Of a stretch of DNA of 64,000 bases, positions 23,397 to 34,571 are shown in pieces. Below the pieces are notes generated by a model. The model was not told where the DNA came from and ran no database searches. It saw only the letters and a list, made by a program, of their open reading frames with translations. The stretch spans positions 6,202,501 to 6,266,500 of the forward strand of contig OX485807.1 of the NCBI GenBank assembly GCA_950295325.1. The letters run 5' to 3'. The first letter of the stretch is position 1; each line of letters opens with the position of its first letter. The position numbers and the translations under genes are program-made. The DNA comes from Polytrichum commune. Taxonomy: Eukaryota; Streptophyta; Polytrichopsida; Polytrichales; Polytrichaceae.

Positions 23397-23811
23397 TCCA
23401 ATTCAACCTCTATTCGAATTTGCTTTCGTCGTTAGATTCTGGCTTGTTTTTCTAGTGATTGGCCCCCAAGTGGCTTAAGTACCATAAAGCAACTTGCTTT
23501 TTCACTATAGCGATAATGAGGAAGTCTAGCAATAGATTTCATTATCTATTCCGCGCCCGTCCTTAATACTTTGGACATGGTGCATTCTATTCAAATTTAC
23601 AATATAATGGAGGAAGCGCAAAGAGCAATTACGCGGCATTTTAGTCATCGATAAAGTTATGTTGTAGGATTCTTGGTAGCAGAGTTTGCTCTGTAGTTTA
23701 GGCAACAATTTATTTGAAAATGTTCCACCTCTATAATACATCCAAATTAAGGTAAATAAGTAGGTAACATTATCTTCTTATTGATTCTTAAAGAAATTAT
23801 ATGTTGGTATA

Positions 23812-23977
23812 GTCCAACCTCGTTAATCCGACACTTGTTTATAGGACACCCTCAATATTATGACACATTTTTATGAGACCAAACTTTTTAGTTCAAAACT
23901 CCCTCTTTTATACGACTACAACACTTGATAATGCAACATATAGAATCTCCGTTTTGTCATATTAAAGAGGTAGTTAA
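23812..23977. repeat. pogo-like MITE remnant
   Basis: AGTCCAACCTCGTTAATCCG at the left is mirrored by TGTCATATTAAAGAGGTAGTT at the right, the usual form of short pogo/mariner-like ends. Internal blocks (TATGACACA, ATACGACT, CTCCCTCTTTTATACGAC) repeat in both orientations. A further partial end lies at about 24476-24570. No transposase frame is visible. Confidence 0.5.
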
Positions 23978-25282
23978 TGCTAGAATTCCTTTCATCTATA
24001 CAATGTACATCTAAAATACATCCATTTTCACTTGGAAACCACTTGGGAACTTCACTTATTGTTGGGAACTTAATGGTAATTAGGGTTACTAGTGTAGAAT
24101 GGACATAGTTAGGGTGAGAGTGGCCTCCTGCCTAGTATGTTGCCTTGTACAGGGGTGATGTAATATCACTAGTATCTTGATGCTAAACGTCATGCATCAT
24201 TGATGTCTAGTTTCTTATTAAAGAACTCTTTATATTTTGGTGTTAATGAAATTATTAGTTTCCAAAAGTTAGATGGGAATTTAGATAAGATGATAGTTGC
24301 TAACTTGGGTAGGCAACACCAAAGATCTTTGGACTCTTATTTTAAGAATTCTTGAGAATATTTGTAATTGTTGGAGTTATAAGTTATTATTTCATACCAT
24401 CTATATTGCTTAAACTCGTTGTATATATTTTTAAGCTCATATTACTTATGTTTTCATATTCCCTCAGGATTATGACAACTTTACGTCATTTTCCATATTA
24501 ATGAGAAGGCGACAACTCGATAATACGACTTTTTTTGTATTTCTCAAAAATGTCATACTAAAGAGGGAGAAAAAATAATGCAAAGATTTCTTTCGGGCCA
24601 TCACACCCCTTACGTTTCATAACCACGTGTGATAAAAGTTTGATAAAATTATATGCCATATATAATTTTAAAATTTATAATATTTTTTCTACATATGCAT
24701 CACCATTGATAATATCATTTGTATGTATTTTTTGAAATTTTTAGGCATCTTAATTTTTTAGTAATTGTTTCAATTCAATTTTGCGTCATTCTAGTTAGAA
24801 ACGGTATATATATAATCATCAAATTTGGTTACCATTTTAAACTATGGAATAAGTACTGTGTATATCTACTCATGAAAAACAATTGATAAAATTTTGACCC
24901 ATTTTGGTGATGCTATATGTAAAAAGTAGATTTGTTTTATCGCACGTGATGTTCAACTTGACAATGGAGTGCACCCCCCGAGAAATTTCTCTAAGGAAGA
25001 AATATTTTATTGAAGTTGGAGTTCTCCGGAGGCCAAGTTTCTTGTCCGAGGCTTTGAGGTTGCCCAAGAAACTTGACCTCCGGAGAACTCCCCTTGGAAA
25101 AAGTGTTGCCACGTTGTCAACCATGTCATTATTTCATCCATGTACAAAGTTCTCCACCAAAGGACTCTTGGCCGTAGTGTAAACCACCACCGGACAAGAG
25201 TGTCATTCTCGGCCAATCAAATTTCAGAATTCTCCTAGAATTCTTGACCGGAGGACTTCTCCACTGTAGTGTAAAGCGGCCC

Positions 25283-26142
25283 TTAATGTAAACCAAAGTT
25301 GTCCCAGGACAACTTCAGCAGCCAATCAACTGCCTGGCAGAGCCCTGGTCCAACTTCATGGTCCATAGTGTAAACCGGCCCTTAGTTGAAGGTGCTCCTA
25401 CACTCTCCAAAGGATGTGAATGCTAGGCCAAAAAAATATTGACTTAAGAGGAAGAAAATTGCTATCACGACAACTATTTCTAAGTTCTGTCCTATCATTA
25501 GCTTATTTACGAAGAAGTTGATGCTATGAAAAAAACTAACCAACAATGTCGGAATGATGATAAAGCTTGATGGCAGACACGATTAAGAAGACCTTCAAAA
25601 TGTGACGACAGAATCCCATATTGAAAAATCTCATGAGCCATAAAAAGGCCGAGAGTTCAAAGTCTCCAGAACTGGAAGTCTTCTGGTGTTATCCAAAGTG
25701 AGGAGGCATGGCAGCATGTATCTATAATATACAATTTGTCGAATAGTAATGATTCAACCAAAGAATGTTCAGAAGGAATAATTACCTTCCATAGCTCCCT
25801 GCCAACAATAAAGAATGTTTTCAACTATGCTTGAGAATCACCTACTGAATCTACAAAATTGCAATATCACATTCGCGATGGAACCATCTACTACATCATT
25901 TACAGTTGAGGAACACAACCATCCCTGACTGCATGTTGATTGTCCATTCGAAAGGCATCGCTGTTCAACGAATCATGAATCATAGCAATTCAGATCTCTC
26001 TGCTTTGTATGTAGCCAAGAATGGCACATTCGGTTTCCAGGAATGCCTTAAAATGTTACCAATGTTTGCAAATGTTGGCCGCGATGTAACATGAAACACC
26101 AAACAGCTGTATGTCAAAAAGACTTGGTGCCGATCTCCATTT
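25283..26142. other. 3' flank of acid phosphatase gene, with a MITE remnant
   Basis: At 25283-25385 a second short element ends TAGTGTAAACCGGCCCTTA, the same end type as the neighbouring 2.5-kb element. The remainder is downstream of the phosphatase stop codon and probably holds its 3' UTR. No other gene is seen. Confidence 0.4.
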
Positions 26143-29100
26143 TTAAAGCGAGGGCTCGTCTTGGTGACCACCATGTTTCACAATGACTGCTGTGTGTAAT
26201 AGAGTCCCATCTTGGTCCAAAAACATGGTTTTCTGCAGCAACAAAATAAAGTAACACCTCAGTGAATATGATCCGAAAAAATCGTTCACAATGTGAACAT
26301 GGTAAGGCAAGCAGCAAAAATTGAAATTTAACTAGACTGACGAGAAAATTGATCTTTGACAATAAAAAATTTCAACAGAGAACTCAAGTCATTGAGTATC
26401 TTGATGACTCTGCATGCTAGCACATCTGTTATGCTTGACTTTGGCCCACAACATAAATTTTACCTGAAATCATTAATACCTTCACTTGGACAACTATACA
26501 GTTGTTTAATGGAAACTGAGATCATAGATTCCTAAAAACCCATGGACAAGTATATTGCTACACTTTAGAAGCGGTTATAACTGAGACCATGCATGAAGTA
26601 ATCGATTCTTGACATCTAGGTTGTGAAAAGAGGGCTACGAGTAGATTAAACCTCAATTTGTTTAACCCCTAAAGGCTTGTAGAATGTTTATATTAATTGT
26701 GTATTCTCTTTTTATACTGGATGATATGAAATCTTCATCAAACTCTTCTCAAATTACTTTGTGTGGGGTGTCTAAGAAGAATGACCTTGCAAGACAACAA
26801 GCTATCACTATCTACCGAAAAGTCACATCATAATCTATATTCACAATGTACAATTTCAAAATGCTTTATGTATTAGAGGCCCAAATCGGGCTCCAAAAGC
26901 ATTTAGGAGTTAAGGAATCAAGAGAGTTGTAACAATAGTAAGGGCACATATAAAACCAGAAGGCACTTTACAACTCCATCGGCACCAGAGAAATACATGT
27001 TCATTTATGACAGCAAGGTATACTGATTATACAATTCAATTGAAGTGAGGTTCTCACCAATTGAGTGGCTGTAACATGATGGAGGATAAACCCATGATAT
27101 GTATTACTGCAACCATTAATAACAGTGACCAAATTAGAAATAGACCATCCTGATCAGAGAAGATAGCAAGTTTCTTGTCATTCTTTTATGCGATTATCCC
27201 TGAGAACTTTCAGCCAAACCTGCACATCTTTACTTTCAGTTTGCATTTAATTTGCCAATATTCAACAAGAGCTTAGTGTGCTTTAATTTATCCCAACAGA
27301 AAAGTCAGGTATGTGTATAGATGATTTATTCCAGTTAATTTGAGGTAGATGAGCTAAGTGTAGCTTGTTTACAACTTCATTCCGATTTACAGGTGGACTA
27401 AAACACAAGATTGAACATATCAGAACTGAGTAAAACCAATTGGATGCTGACAGCTTGATGCCATAAACTGAACTAGTTCCAAATACAGCCAATCATACTT
27501 GTAACATCACAAATTTCCAAAGGGTGGTGTATTATGTAGTTATTATGTTCAGATTACACCTAGTAGTGTACAATGTACTTATCTTATGAAGTATCTACAA
27601 TTCTTATGTAACAATATACTTCATAGTGACATAATGTGGCACAGGTTTGAAGAAACTAGAAAACATGCAATTATGATGCGTTAATAAGAAATTTTAAGAT
27701 GCTATTTCAACATTGTATTGTTTCTACAGGACATTTTACCTCTGGAAGTTTGTAATGTACTTACTTGAACCAAATTGTGTCCTTGTCGGCAGAAGCATTA
27801 TGTGTATCATAACCCCCAACTCCATTCCCAATGTGTACAATGCCTCCCCTTACTGAATATTGTCCAATATGATCATGTCCATGCAAATATACATCCTGCA
27901 GAAAGCAATCCACAGCCTGAGAATCAAGGAAATCTCCAATTCTTCAAACAATCTCGAATATAGCAAAAATGATAAGAAATGTGATTGGATGTGTATATGT
28001 TCTAGAACAAGGTCCCAGTTATTGTGTTTTCACACTTGAAGTTTGATCCCCTACTTTTCTCCTCCCAGAAACCAAATGAAAGTCCACTTACTGTGTGGAC
28101 AAATTAAGGCTAAGCATTGGAATCCAACTTCAAGCACTTGAGAATACAGGATACATGTATTTCCAATCAAATTGATTACAAGAAAGCACAAGCATATCTA
28201 CTCATAAAATTTTCAGTGTCAAAGTGCAATTTTCATATGTTTAACGCAAAAAGGGAACAAGTTGCACATACCACACTATTTTTCTGAAAGATGGGCATGA
28301 GATGCTCATGCAAGCGCTCCTCAACTGGTTTGCGGTCTCTTAAGGCACATGAGAACAATGGCCGGTGGCCAACCACAATTTTCCTGAAGAAACATAATGG
28401 CATGTAATTGAATTTTGAGATTTTAACTGCACAAGCATGGACGTGACAAACATGTGTTGCAAAGAGATTGAAATACAAAAACAGTGACGACTTAATGACT
28501 AGATAATCACTCTATTCTAGGGTTTCAGAACGACTTGAGAGAAATCAATTCAGGATGCCAGTTTAAGAAATTGGGTGAAAAGGAAGAACTTAAAATCTTG
28601 CAATCATGCATCACATCTCATTTCAAAGATCTGGATACTTATACACTACACTAAATAGGATATTTAGTGTTTGATTATATTTACTGTTGTTACCAACCCT
28701 ACCTTGCTCAACACTAATTTTCAATTCTTTAGAAGATTTGCAGGAAGATATGTTGGCATTCTCCTTTTATCATTGTTAAATTTTTTTCATATCCTTACTA
28801 ACACTAAATTCAAACATGTAACTTCCACATATTACCATAGTTGATATTTAGTGTTTGAGTTTACATTTAATGTTACTTACTTTCATAGGGTTATTGATAT
28901 TTAGTGTATGCATTCGTATTTAGTGTATCAAACACTAAATATCCTATTTAGTGTAGTTGAAACCAAGAACTAAATTATTTAGGACATACCAATCTGCAGT
29001 GCTCTGTTTCAGGACCTGCTGAAGCCATTGCATCTGATTGTCACTGGCCTGCACAAATCATGTCCATTTTAATATGTGAGACCTGAATTCAAATTGTGAC

Positions 29101-32096
29101 TTGTTAGTAAAATTTAAGATCTTGTCAGGTACCAAATTAAGTGAAATAGGAACAACAATCTGGATAGGTCTAACCATGTCTACAGTGCATTACCCTCTAC
29201 AAATCACAACCACCAAAATAACCTTCTGACTAAATTCACAAGATTCACTACCATAGAGGGCTCTCTATTCCGGCAAAAATAATTGTATTTCCCTCAAGTG
29301 TTGGCATGTGTTGATCCTACATTGATTGAGACCCTCTTAAATTCCATGTGGAAACTACATTCCGACACTAGCTAAGATGAAATAGAGAGCCCTCATGGTA
29401 CTGTAACCAACAGCTTAGACCGCACACAACACAATTAAAGAGGAAACACAATGATGTAGTCAGAGGTTTGATATAACATAGTGCAGTGCTGGATATGCAT
29501 GGTGTCAAATATTAAGGTGGTAAGCACCGATGGGTCACAAAAAACTAGAGAATACCCTTTTTCCAGCATATGTGTCATTGTAGTCTTCTTGAAACCTTCT
29601 TGGCTCCTCTGGCATCAGAATACCACCCTGAAACACATCACCATTGCAAATAAAATGACCATATTTATATCTAATTCAAACATAGAAATAGGGGCTCCAA
29701 TTACACCTTGAACATTATAGCAAAGTAAATTAAATAACCTTTGACTTGTCCAATCTAACTTGGATAAAAAATTAACGATTATATGGATCTCAATTTGAAA
29801 TTTGCCTACCTCCAGTCCAATACTGTCAGTGAAGATGAGGTCAAGTGTATGCTGATTGAATTTGGAAGTGATGTGCTTCACAAAAAATGGAGCTGGCATC
29901 TGCCATTTATTTGATACATTTGTGTAGGCAACTTGAGCAGCAACATTACCACGCTGATCATGATCCCCTAATGACATGTACCTGCACAAAATAATCAACT
30001 TCTTGAGTGAGGGTACCACATGTCACGCATTGGTTGGTTGGAAGAAAATGTAAATCAAATCGATGTGGCATGAAAGTAAATCATTTTCGTGGTAAGAAAA
30101 GTGCCTAAATCAATGAGGTATTACAGTATCCAACAGCACACACTACATCTTGAACAGACAAGCTAAAAAAACAAGTCTGTTCTTGCAGCTTAGCTCAAGT
30201 GAATTTTCTCCAGAGAAAGTGCAACAAAGTCATTACAATATGTGGTCATTCTATGGTAGTGGTTTTTCAGTTGAATGTCCTAAATACAGGCTGGACAGGA
30301 TATTTCAGTTACCAGGGCACTTGGAGGGCTGGGCTTGTGTATATGCGCTGTCATCATCCAACCACAAGGACAAAGATGGTCATTTGAAGACATTAGAGTC
30401 TGACAAATTTGATGATATCACCTCTACATGTAAAGACATTTTTTCAGTTGCCAAAAAATGGAGAAATAAATTGAAAGAATTATCCAACAGCAAGATGGTC
30501 CATAATTTCAATGCAGAGCAATGCTTTAAAATCTTCTGTACAGGGGGGCAGCAACAAACCTCATATTTTTCTTGTATTTGTGGATCGTCCAACCCAGTGA
30601 TGCCTGCCTGATAGAAGTTGTCACCAAGCCCTACTACGAATTCAGCCTTGTACTGAGCTGCTGTTGCACTCATCTGTTGAAAATTTGATAAATTACATTA
30701 TAAGAGTCATTATCCAGATCTACTGCCAATAATTTGAGAGAAGATTACTTGAAATCCAACTCAGGCAATCCATTCTTGAAAAATAGGTAAAAAATATCTG
30801 AGTATCAAAGCCTAGATTACAACAGCTTAGAGTACTGGCACCTGCTGGTTCCAAGAGTAGGGACACACTAAGCCAACGCAACACAAACTTCCAAGTGTGA
30901 AATAATTATGATGTACGGATTAAACCCAGTGATGTAAATTATATTTAAATTAAACCCAGTAATGTATAAGGTGATTAAGTATCAGAAGTGCACGTTGCTT
31001 TATTCCTTGATTGAATATATAAGTCCTCCCAATTTTCTTCACTATAGAGTGTGGAGTAATTACTAAAATTTGATGACGTACTCCAATCTCTATTTTTTAT
31101 TCCTAAATAATTTTTTTCTAGACAGTAGTATAATGTGGCACCTAATTGATGAGAATTGAATAAATATGCAACTAGCACATAATTTAATTGATGGGATATA
31201 ATGTCACTTCAATACTTAATTGTTCAACATGATAATTTTGTCTCCAAAAATTTGTGATGTGACCTCTATTACCCTACATGTTCACTTAGTGGTGAAGATA
31301 TTTTCCAGGGTTGGCCACAACCAAATCAGGAGCAGAGATATGTGCATGCCATGACTAGAAAATTGCTCATGTATTTAGTTGGTGAATACTAGAGCTTTTT
31401 CTGTAGTACAGCTTTTAGTAACTCCGTCAAGCAAGAACACACCATGGGATGAAAGAAAACCCTACTGACAAATTCGAAGGTTCATTCAGGTAAAAAAATT
31501 AAAAAAAAAAAAAAAAAAAAAAAATTGAAGGGAGGAGATTCAATGATGGGGTTGGTTGGTGAATGCTAGAGTTTTTTCCTGTACAGCTTTTAATAACTTC
31601 GTTGAGGAAGACCACAGCATAGGAAGTAGTCAACCTTATTCACAAATTTGAAGGTTTATTCAGACCACAAAAGTTATTGGAGAGGATTGAAAGAATAAAA
31701 TTCATGGCCTGCATAGGTAGGTAGGTAGGTAACCTGCTTTGCCACATGGATTTGAGGCTCGGCTCCTGTACCAAAGTCTCCAATGCTGAGGAAAAAAAAG
31801 CCTGGATCGAGGTTCGCGATCTTCGATGCGTTTGCAGTTTCCGTGATCCACAGGACGCAGAGTATGACCGCCAAACACGAGCCAAGAATCAACCCGACAT
31901 GACGAATTCTTTGGTCCCACACATTGGGTAGTGCGAGATGTCTTTGCAACCTTCGCAACCGTGAAGTCGAGCCTGCTTGCATGCCGACAGGTTGGTACCC
32001 TTGATTTTGTCCTCCTCCAAGGGCAAGGCCCAAAACCCCGTGCTGTTGTCGTGGTGGCGAAACCCCAGTCGCCATTTCCTCCCCAACCGACCCCAT
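26143..32096 (-). CDS. purple acid phosphatase, TRAP/PAP17-like, with signal anchor
   Basis: Binuclear metallophosphatase hydrolysing phosphate monoesters. Exons with good borders: 31734-32096, 30560-30673, 30313-30347 (35 nt), 29810-29981, 29556-29627, 28990-29048, 28272-28383, 27765-27895, and the last, 26143-26232. A likely exon 9 is 27427-27472 (reads SVYGIKLSASNW). A block 27184-27219 reads VWLKVLRDNRIK but has no visible donor, so the join to the last exon is unresolved. Metal motifs in order: GDFG (D107), GDNFY (D139, Y142), GDHD (177 and H178, where the family has GNH), VVGH (H278) and HGHDH (H316, H318). The start at 32096 has a good context (A at -3, G at +4); upstream in-frame Met codons exist, so a longer N-terminus is possible. 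Residues 1-65 are Gly/Gln-rich, followed by a hydrophobic anchor at about 67-84, so the catalytic domain should be lumenal, vacuolar or apoplastic. MITE copies lie in several introns. Confidence 0.86.
26661..26913. mobile_element. MITE family J, copy 2 (phosphatase intron)
   Basis: Left end TTTAACCCCTAAAGGCTTG, right end CATTTAGGAGTTAA. The interior is an inverted relative of the copy at 12198-12453 in a urease intron. It lies in the last, incompletely resolved intron region of the phosphatase gene. Confidence 0.6.
28645..28957. mobile_element. MITE family B, copy 2 (phosphatase intron)
   Basis: A 313-bp element with inverted ends ACTACACTAAATAGGATATT and ATATCCTATTTAGTGTAGT. Nearly identical to copy 1 at 21921-22232. 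Its right end is 32 bp from the 3' end of phosphatase exon 6 (28990), close to the donor site. Confidence 0.78.
30980..31190. repeat. family G MITE fragment (phosphatase intron 1)
   Basis: Blocks AAGTCCTCCCAATT, AATTACTAAAATTTGATGACG and CTCCAATCTCTATTTTTTAT match the middle of family G copies at 41650-42002 and 52836-53221. The inverted ends are missing. Confidence 0.5.
31377..31666. repeat. direct duplication separated by a poly-A run
   Basis: About 120 bp starting TTGGTGAATACTAGAGC-TTTTT (31377-31497) recurs at 31547-31666 with small changes. Between them is a run of about 24 A (31500-31524). It lies in phosphatase intron 1. The A run could mark a retroposed insertion, but no SINE body is recognised. 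Confidence 0.5.
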
Positions 32097-32555
32097 CTTT
32101 TTGGCCCAATTCTTGTGAAACAATTCAGTGACCTGGAGCCCACACCATAACATGCAATTTAGACCATGAATGTTGTGGTTCACTCCAAATAATCTTAAAA
32201 GCCATTGAGGAAAAATAAATTTGGTACACAGCTTCCATGGATTTAGTGAGCCAGAAAGATCATTTTTAATTGGCACTTTTGCGATTTGCTTATCTGAAAG
32301 GCAGTTACCATTTCAAGATGACACATCCAAGTGCTTCCATGGAATACAACCACACTGCATTATCAGTGTTGAAGAGGCTAGGGCTGCAGTAAAATGTCAA
32401 CAGTCACTAGAACTAGTTATGGAAATCCCAAGAGCAGGTTCTTTTGATCTAGAAAGTGGCCTAGTCATCTATTTGCATTTAGGTGTTCGCCAAGAAAGGT
32501 TTTTATAGGTTTTCATAAACTGAGCCAATTCATGCAATCCTCCTCGGTGAACAAC
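32097..32555 (-). other. phosphatase 5' flank
   Basis: Upstream of the chosen ATG the frame stays open to 32276, so part of this may be translated or be 5' UTR. No promoter element can be placed with confidence. Confidence 0.35.
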
Positions 32556-33170
32556 ATTGAACCAAAAACCCCAACAAAGCTTTCTGAAGGTTACCAAAAT
32601 GAACTTTGCGTCGCCACTCTCACACTTCACTGAGAACCTACCTATCCTCTATTGCAAACATCCACTCAGTCCTTGCTGGCCATTGGAGAAGCAACGGAAA
32701 GAAACCCTAAATGATGCACAATTCTCTCAAATATTGACGTTTTCAAACTGAACAAACTCAGGCACAAACCCTACAAAGCTTTCTCAAGGTTACTAAATGA
32801 AATTTGCATCCCGTTCACAGTCCACTGAGAACCTACCTATCCTCTATTACAACAATTTCTAACATTGACATTTCCGACTGAACAAATTCGGACACAAACC
32901 CGACAAAGCTTCTGAAGGCTACCAATTGAAATTTACCTACCTGTCCTCCATTGCACAAACACAAGAACTCAATTTGACACATTCATGCTGAAAAATACTC
33001 AAGACACAAACCCCACAAAGCTTCTGAAGGTTGCAGCAACGGGAAGAAGACCAAAAAAACCCTAAATGATGCACAATTCTCTCCAATACCGACATTTTGA
33101 AACTGGAAAAAACTGAGGCACAAAACCCTACAAAGCTTCGCCTTCTGAAGGTTATCTACATAAAATTTTG
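32556..33170. repeat. tandem repeat array upstream of phosphatase
   Basis: Five diverged units share ACAAACCC-ACAAAGCTT-CTGAAGGTTAC, starting near 32562, 32762, 32892, 33003 and 33118. Several units also share GAGAACCTACCTATCCTC and CCCTAAATGATGCACAATTC. The unit length varies from about 110 to 200 bp. It may form part of the upstream regulatory region of the phosphatase gene. Confidence 0.6.
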
Positions 33171-33812
33171 TATCCTCCACCTCAAAAGGTGAATGAGAAA
33201 ATTCAGAGATACCCTGTGACCGTCCACCACCAAGGAAAAAGACTTTGGTCCAACACTGTCCTTACAAGTGGCAGCAAATACCAAGGTGTCACCAATTCAA
33301 TCCTCTTTCTAGAAATTACAATCTCTCCTAAGGTCTGTTCCCCAAGAGAGAGACCTGTTCGGGGGGAACTGTCCCAACCAATTCCAATTTGTAACCTTTC
33401 GGTCCAAACCCAAAGCCGGTGATTGGGAAATTTACAAAATTGGAATCCCCCTCACCACATCTCTCTCTCTTTCTTTTCTTTTTCTTTTTCTTATTTGTTG
33501 GCATCTGATGGATGGAGAGAATCAGCCCAAGACATACATACATAGAATGTAGCAAGCAAGATTTAAACCCTAAATTTGAATGAATGAGGTGTAAGACATG
33601 ATGATGATGAGTTTCCAAAATGCTGGTGATGATGTTAGTAAGTATGCATGTATGTACCTGTAAACAAATTGTATGTTGCACCAGGACCAGCACACTCCAA
33701 TTGCAAATTACAATCCAATCATAGTAGCTTTATCTCTCTTTCTCTTACTCTTTCTCTTTCTCTGTTGGCCCTTACGAGGCGCTTCCACCACACCCAACCT
33801 GCACCTTGTAGC
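33171..33812. other. intergenic, no gene recognised
   Basis: Contains pyrimidine-rich runs (about 33460-33490 and 33730-33760) but no recognisable coding sequence. The minus frame at 33328-33693 has a Lys/Arg-rich tract made by the CTTTTT repeats and is not credible as a gene. Confidence 0.4.
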
Positions 33813-34184
33813 AAGGTATGAGGGTGTTATTCGGTTACATTTCTTAATCGGACACCTATATTTGATTGGTGTGTGGTTAGGTAAGGATCAAAGATTAAAC
33901 ACCAGAAAGGCACATATTTAAGAGATTGGTCTACCTCTTCAAATTTGATTTACTTACTCCACACTCAATTCTGAGGACACAATTGGGGAGGACCTAGGTA
34001 TTCAGTTAAGCAATCAACCAACATACACTTCCGATTACCATAACTCAATCAGGGGAGGTCCGATTTTTGCTGATGCTACATCATAGTAGACTTGCTAATG
34101 CAACATCACAAGATCCGTTGTGTAAATCTAATCGGTAGAAGTTGGAGAACATGAAAAAGGAGCCGAATAACACCCACATACCTT
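33813..34184. mobile_element. MITE family G, copy 1
   Basis: Left end AAGGTATGAGGGTGTTATTC, right end GAATAACACCCACATACCTT, a near-perfect inverted repeat of about 22 bp. The interior carries CGGACACCTATATTTGATTG and TAATCGGTAGAAGTTGGAG. Copies or fragments occur at 41650, 52836, 9257, 30980 and 39635. Non-coding; no clear target duplication. Confidence 0.75.
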
Positions 34185-34571
34185 AGTCGACGAACTCCAC
34201 GATGCGGCAGAACAGTGGTGAACCAGCAAATTGATTGGAGATTCCCACCAAATCACTCCACACCCCAAACTTAGATATGATGATGTTTAGTGTAAGGAAG
34301 TTGAAGCCATGATCTGCTGCCCTAAAGTAGCAGCAGCAACGACGACAACAACAAAAACAAACCTTCCACGTTCAACTAACTTTCCGAGTGCGTCCTTGAT
34401 TGTGGGGATGCGAAACTTCCCATGTGCTTCCAGCCTTCTGTTTCTAACTTAAAACATGGAGACTCTCTATCTCTCTTGGAAAGTAAGTTAGGTGGCTGTG
34501 ACAATCGCCGAGGGTCCTACCACTCCGAAATCCAAACCCACCAGAAGTTCAGAGATTCTGGAACTTTATGA
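34185..34571. other. intergenic, no gene recognised
   Basis: No conserved coding sequence or clean repeat was found. A short GCAGCAACGACGACAACAAC low-complexity run lies near 34330. Confidence 0.4.

Larger units (their letters stand above)
22783..25282. mobile_element. 2.5-kb TIR element (PIF/Harbinger-like TSD) enclosing mitochondrial DNA
   Basis: The left end reads GGGCCGCTTTACACTACGGT and continues GGAGAAGT..CGGTCAAGAATT. The right end is the reverse complement of the same sequence over about 50 bp with few mismatches. TTA flanks both sides (22780-22782 and 25283-25285), consistent with a PIF/Harbinger-type 3-bp target duplication. Secondary copies of the TIR core (GGCCGTAGTGTAA) lie inside at about 22920 and 25170. 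The interior holds a mitochondrial-type tRNA-Tyr, a group II intron domain V and a pogo-like MITE. No transposase frame is seen, so the element would be non-autonomous. An alternative is two separate MITEs whose outer ends happen to pair. Confidence 0.6.

Noticed and set aside
30150-30611. 153-codon plus-strand frame
   Set aside because: It lies antisense to phosphatase exons 2 and 3 and has no family signature.
31500-31524. Poly-A run as a SINE or retroposed gene tail
   Set aside because: No SINE body with Pol III boxes and no target duplication were recognised; the flanks are instead a direct duplication.
33328-33693. 121-codon minus frame upstream of the phosphatase
   Set aside because: It depends on a low-complexity CT-rich stretch and has no homology that I recognise.
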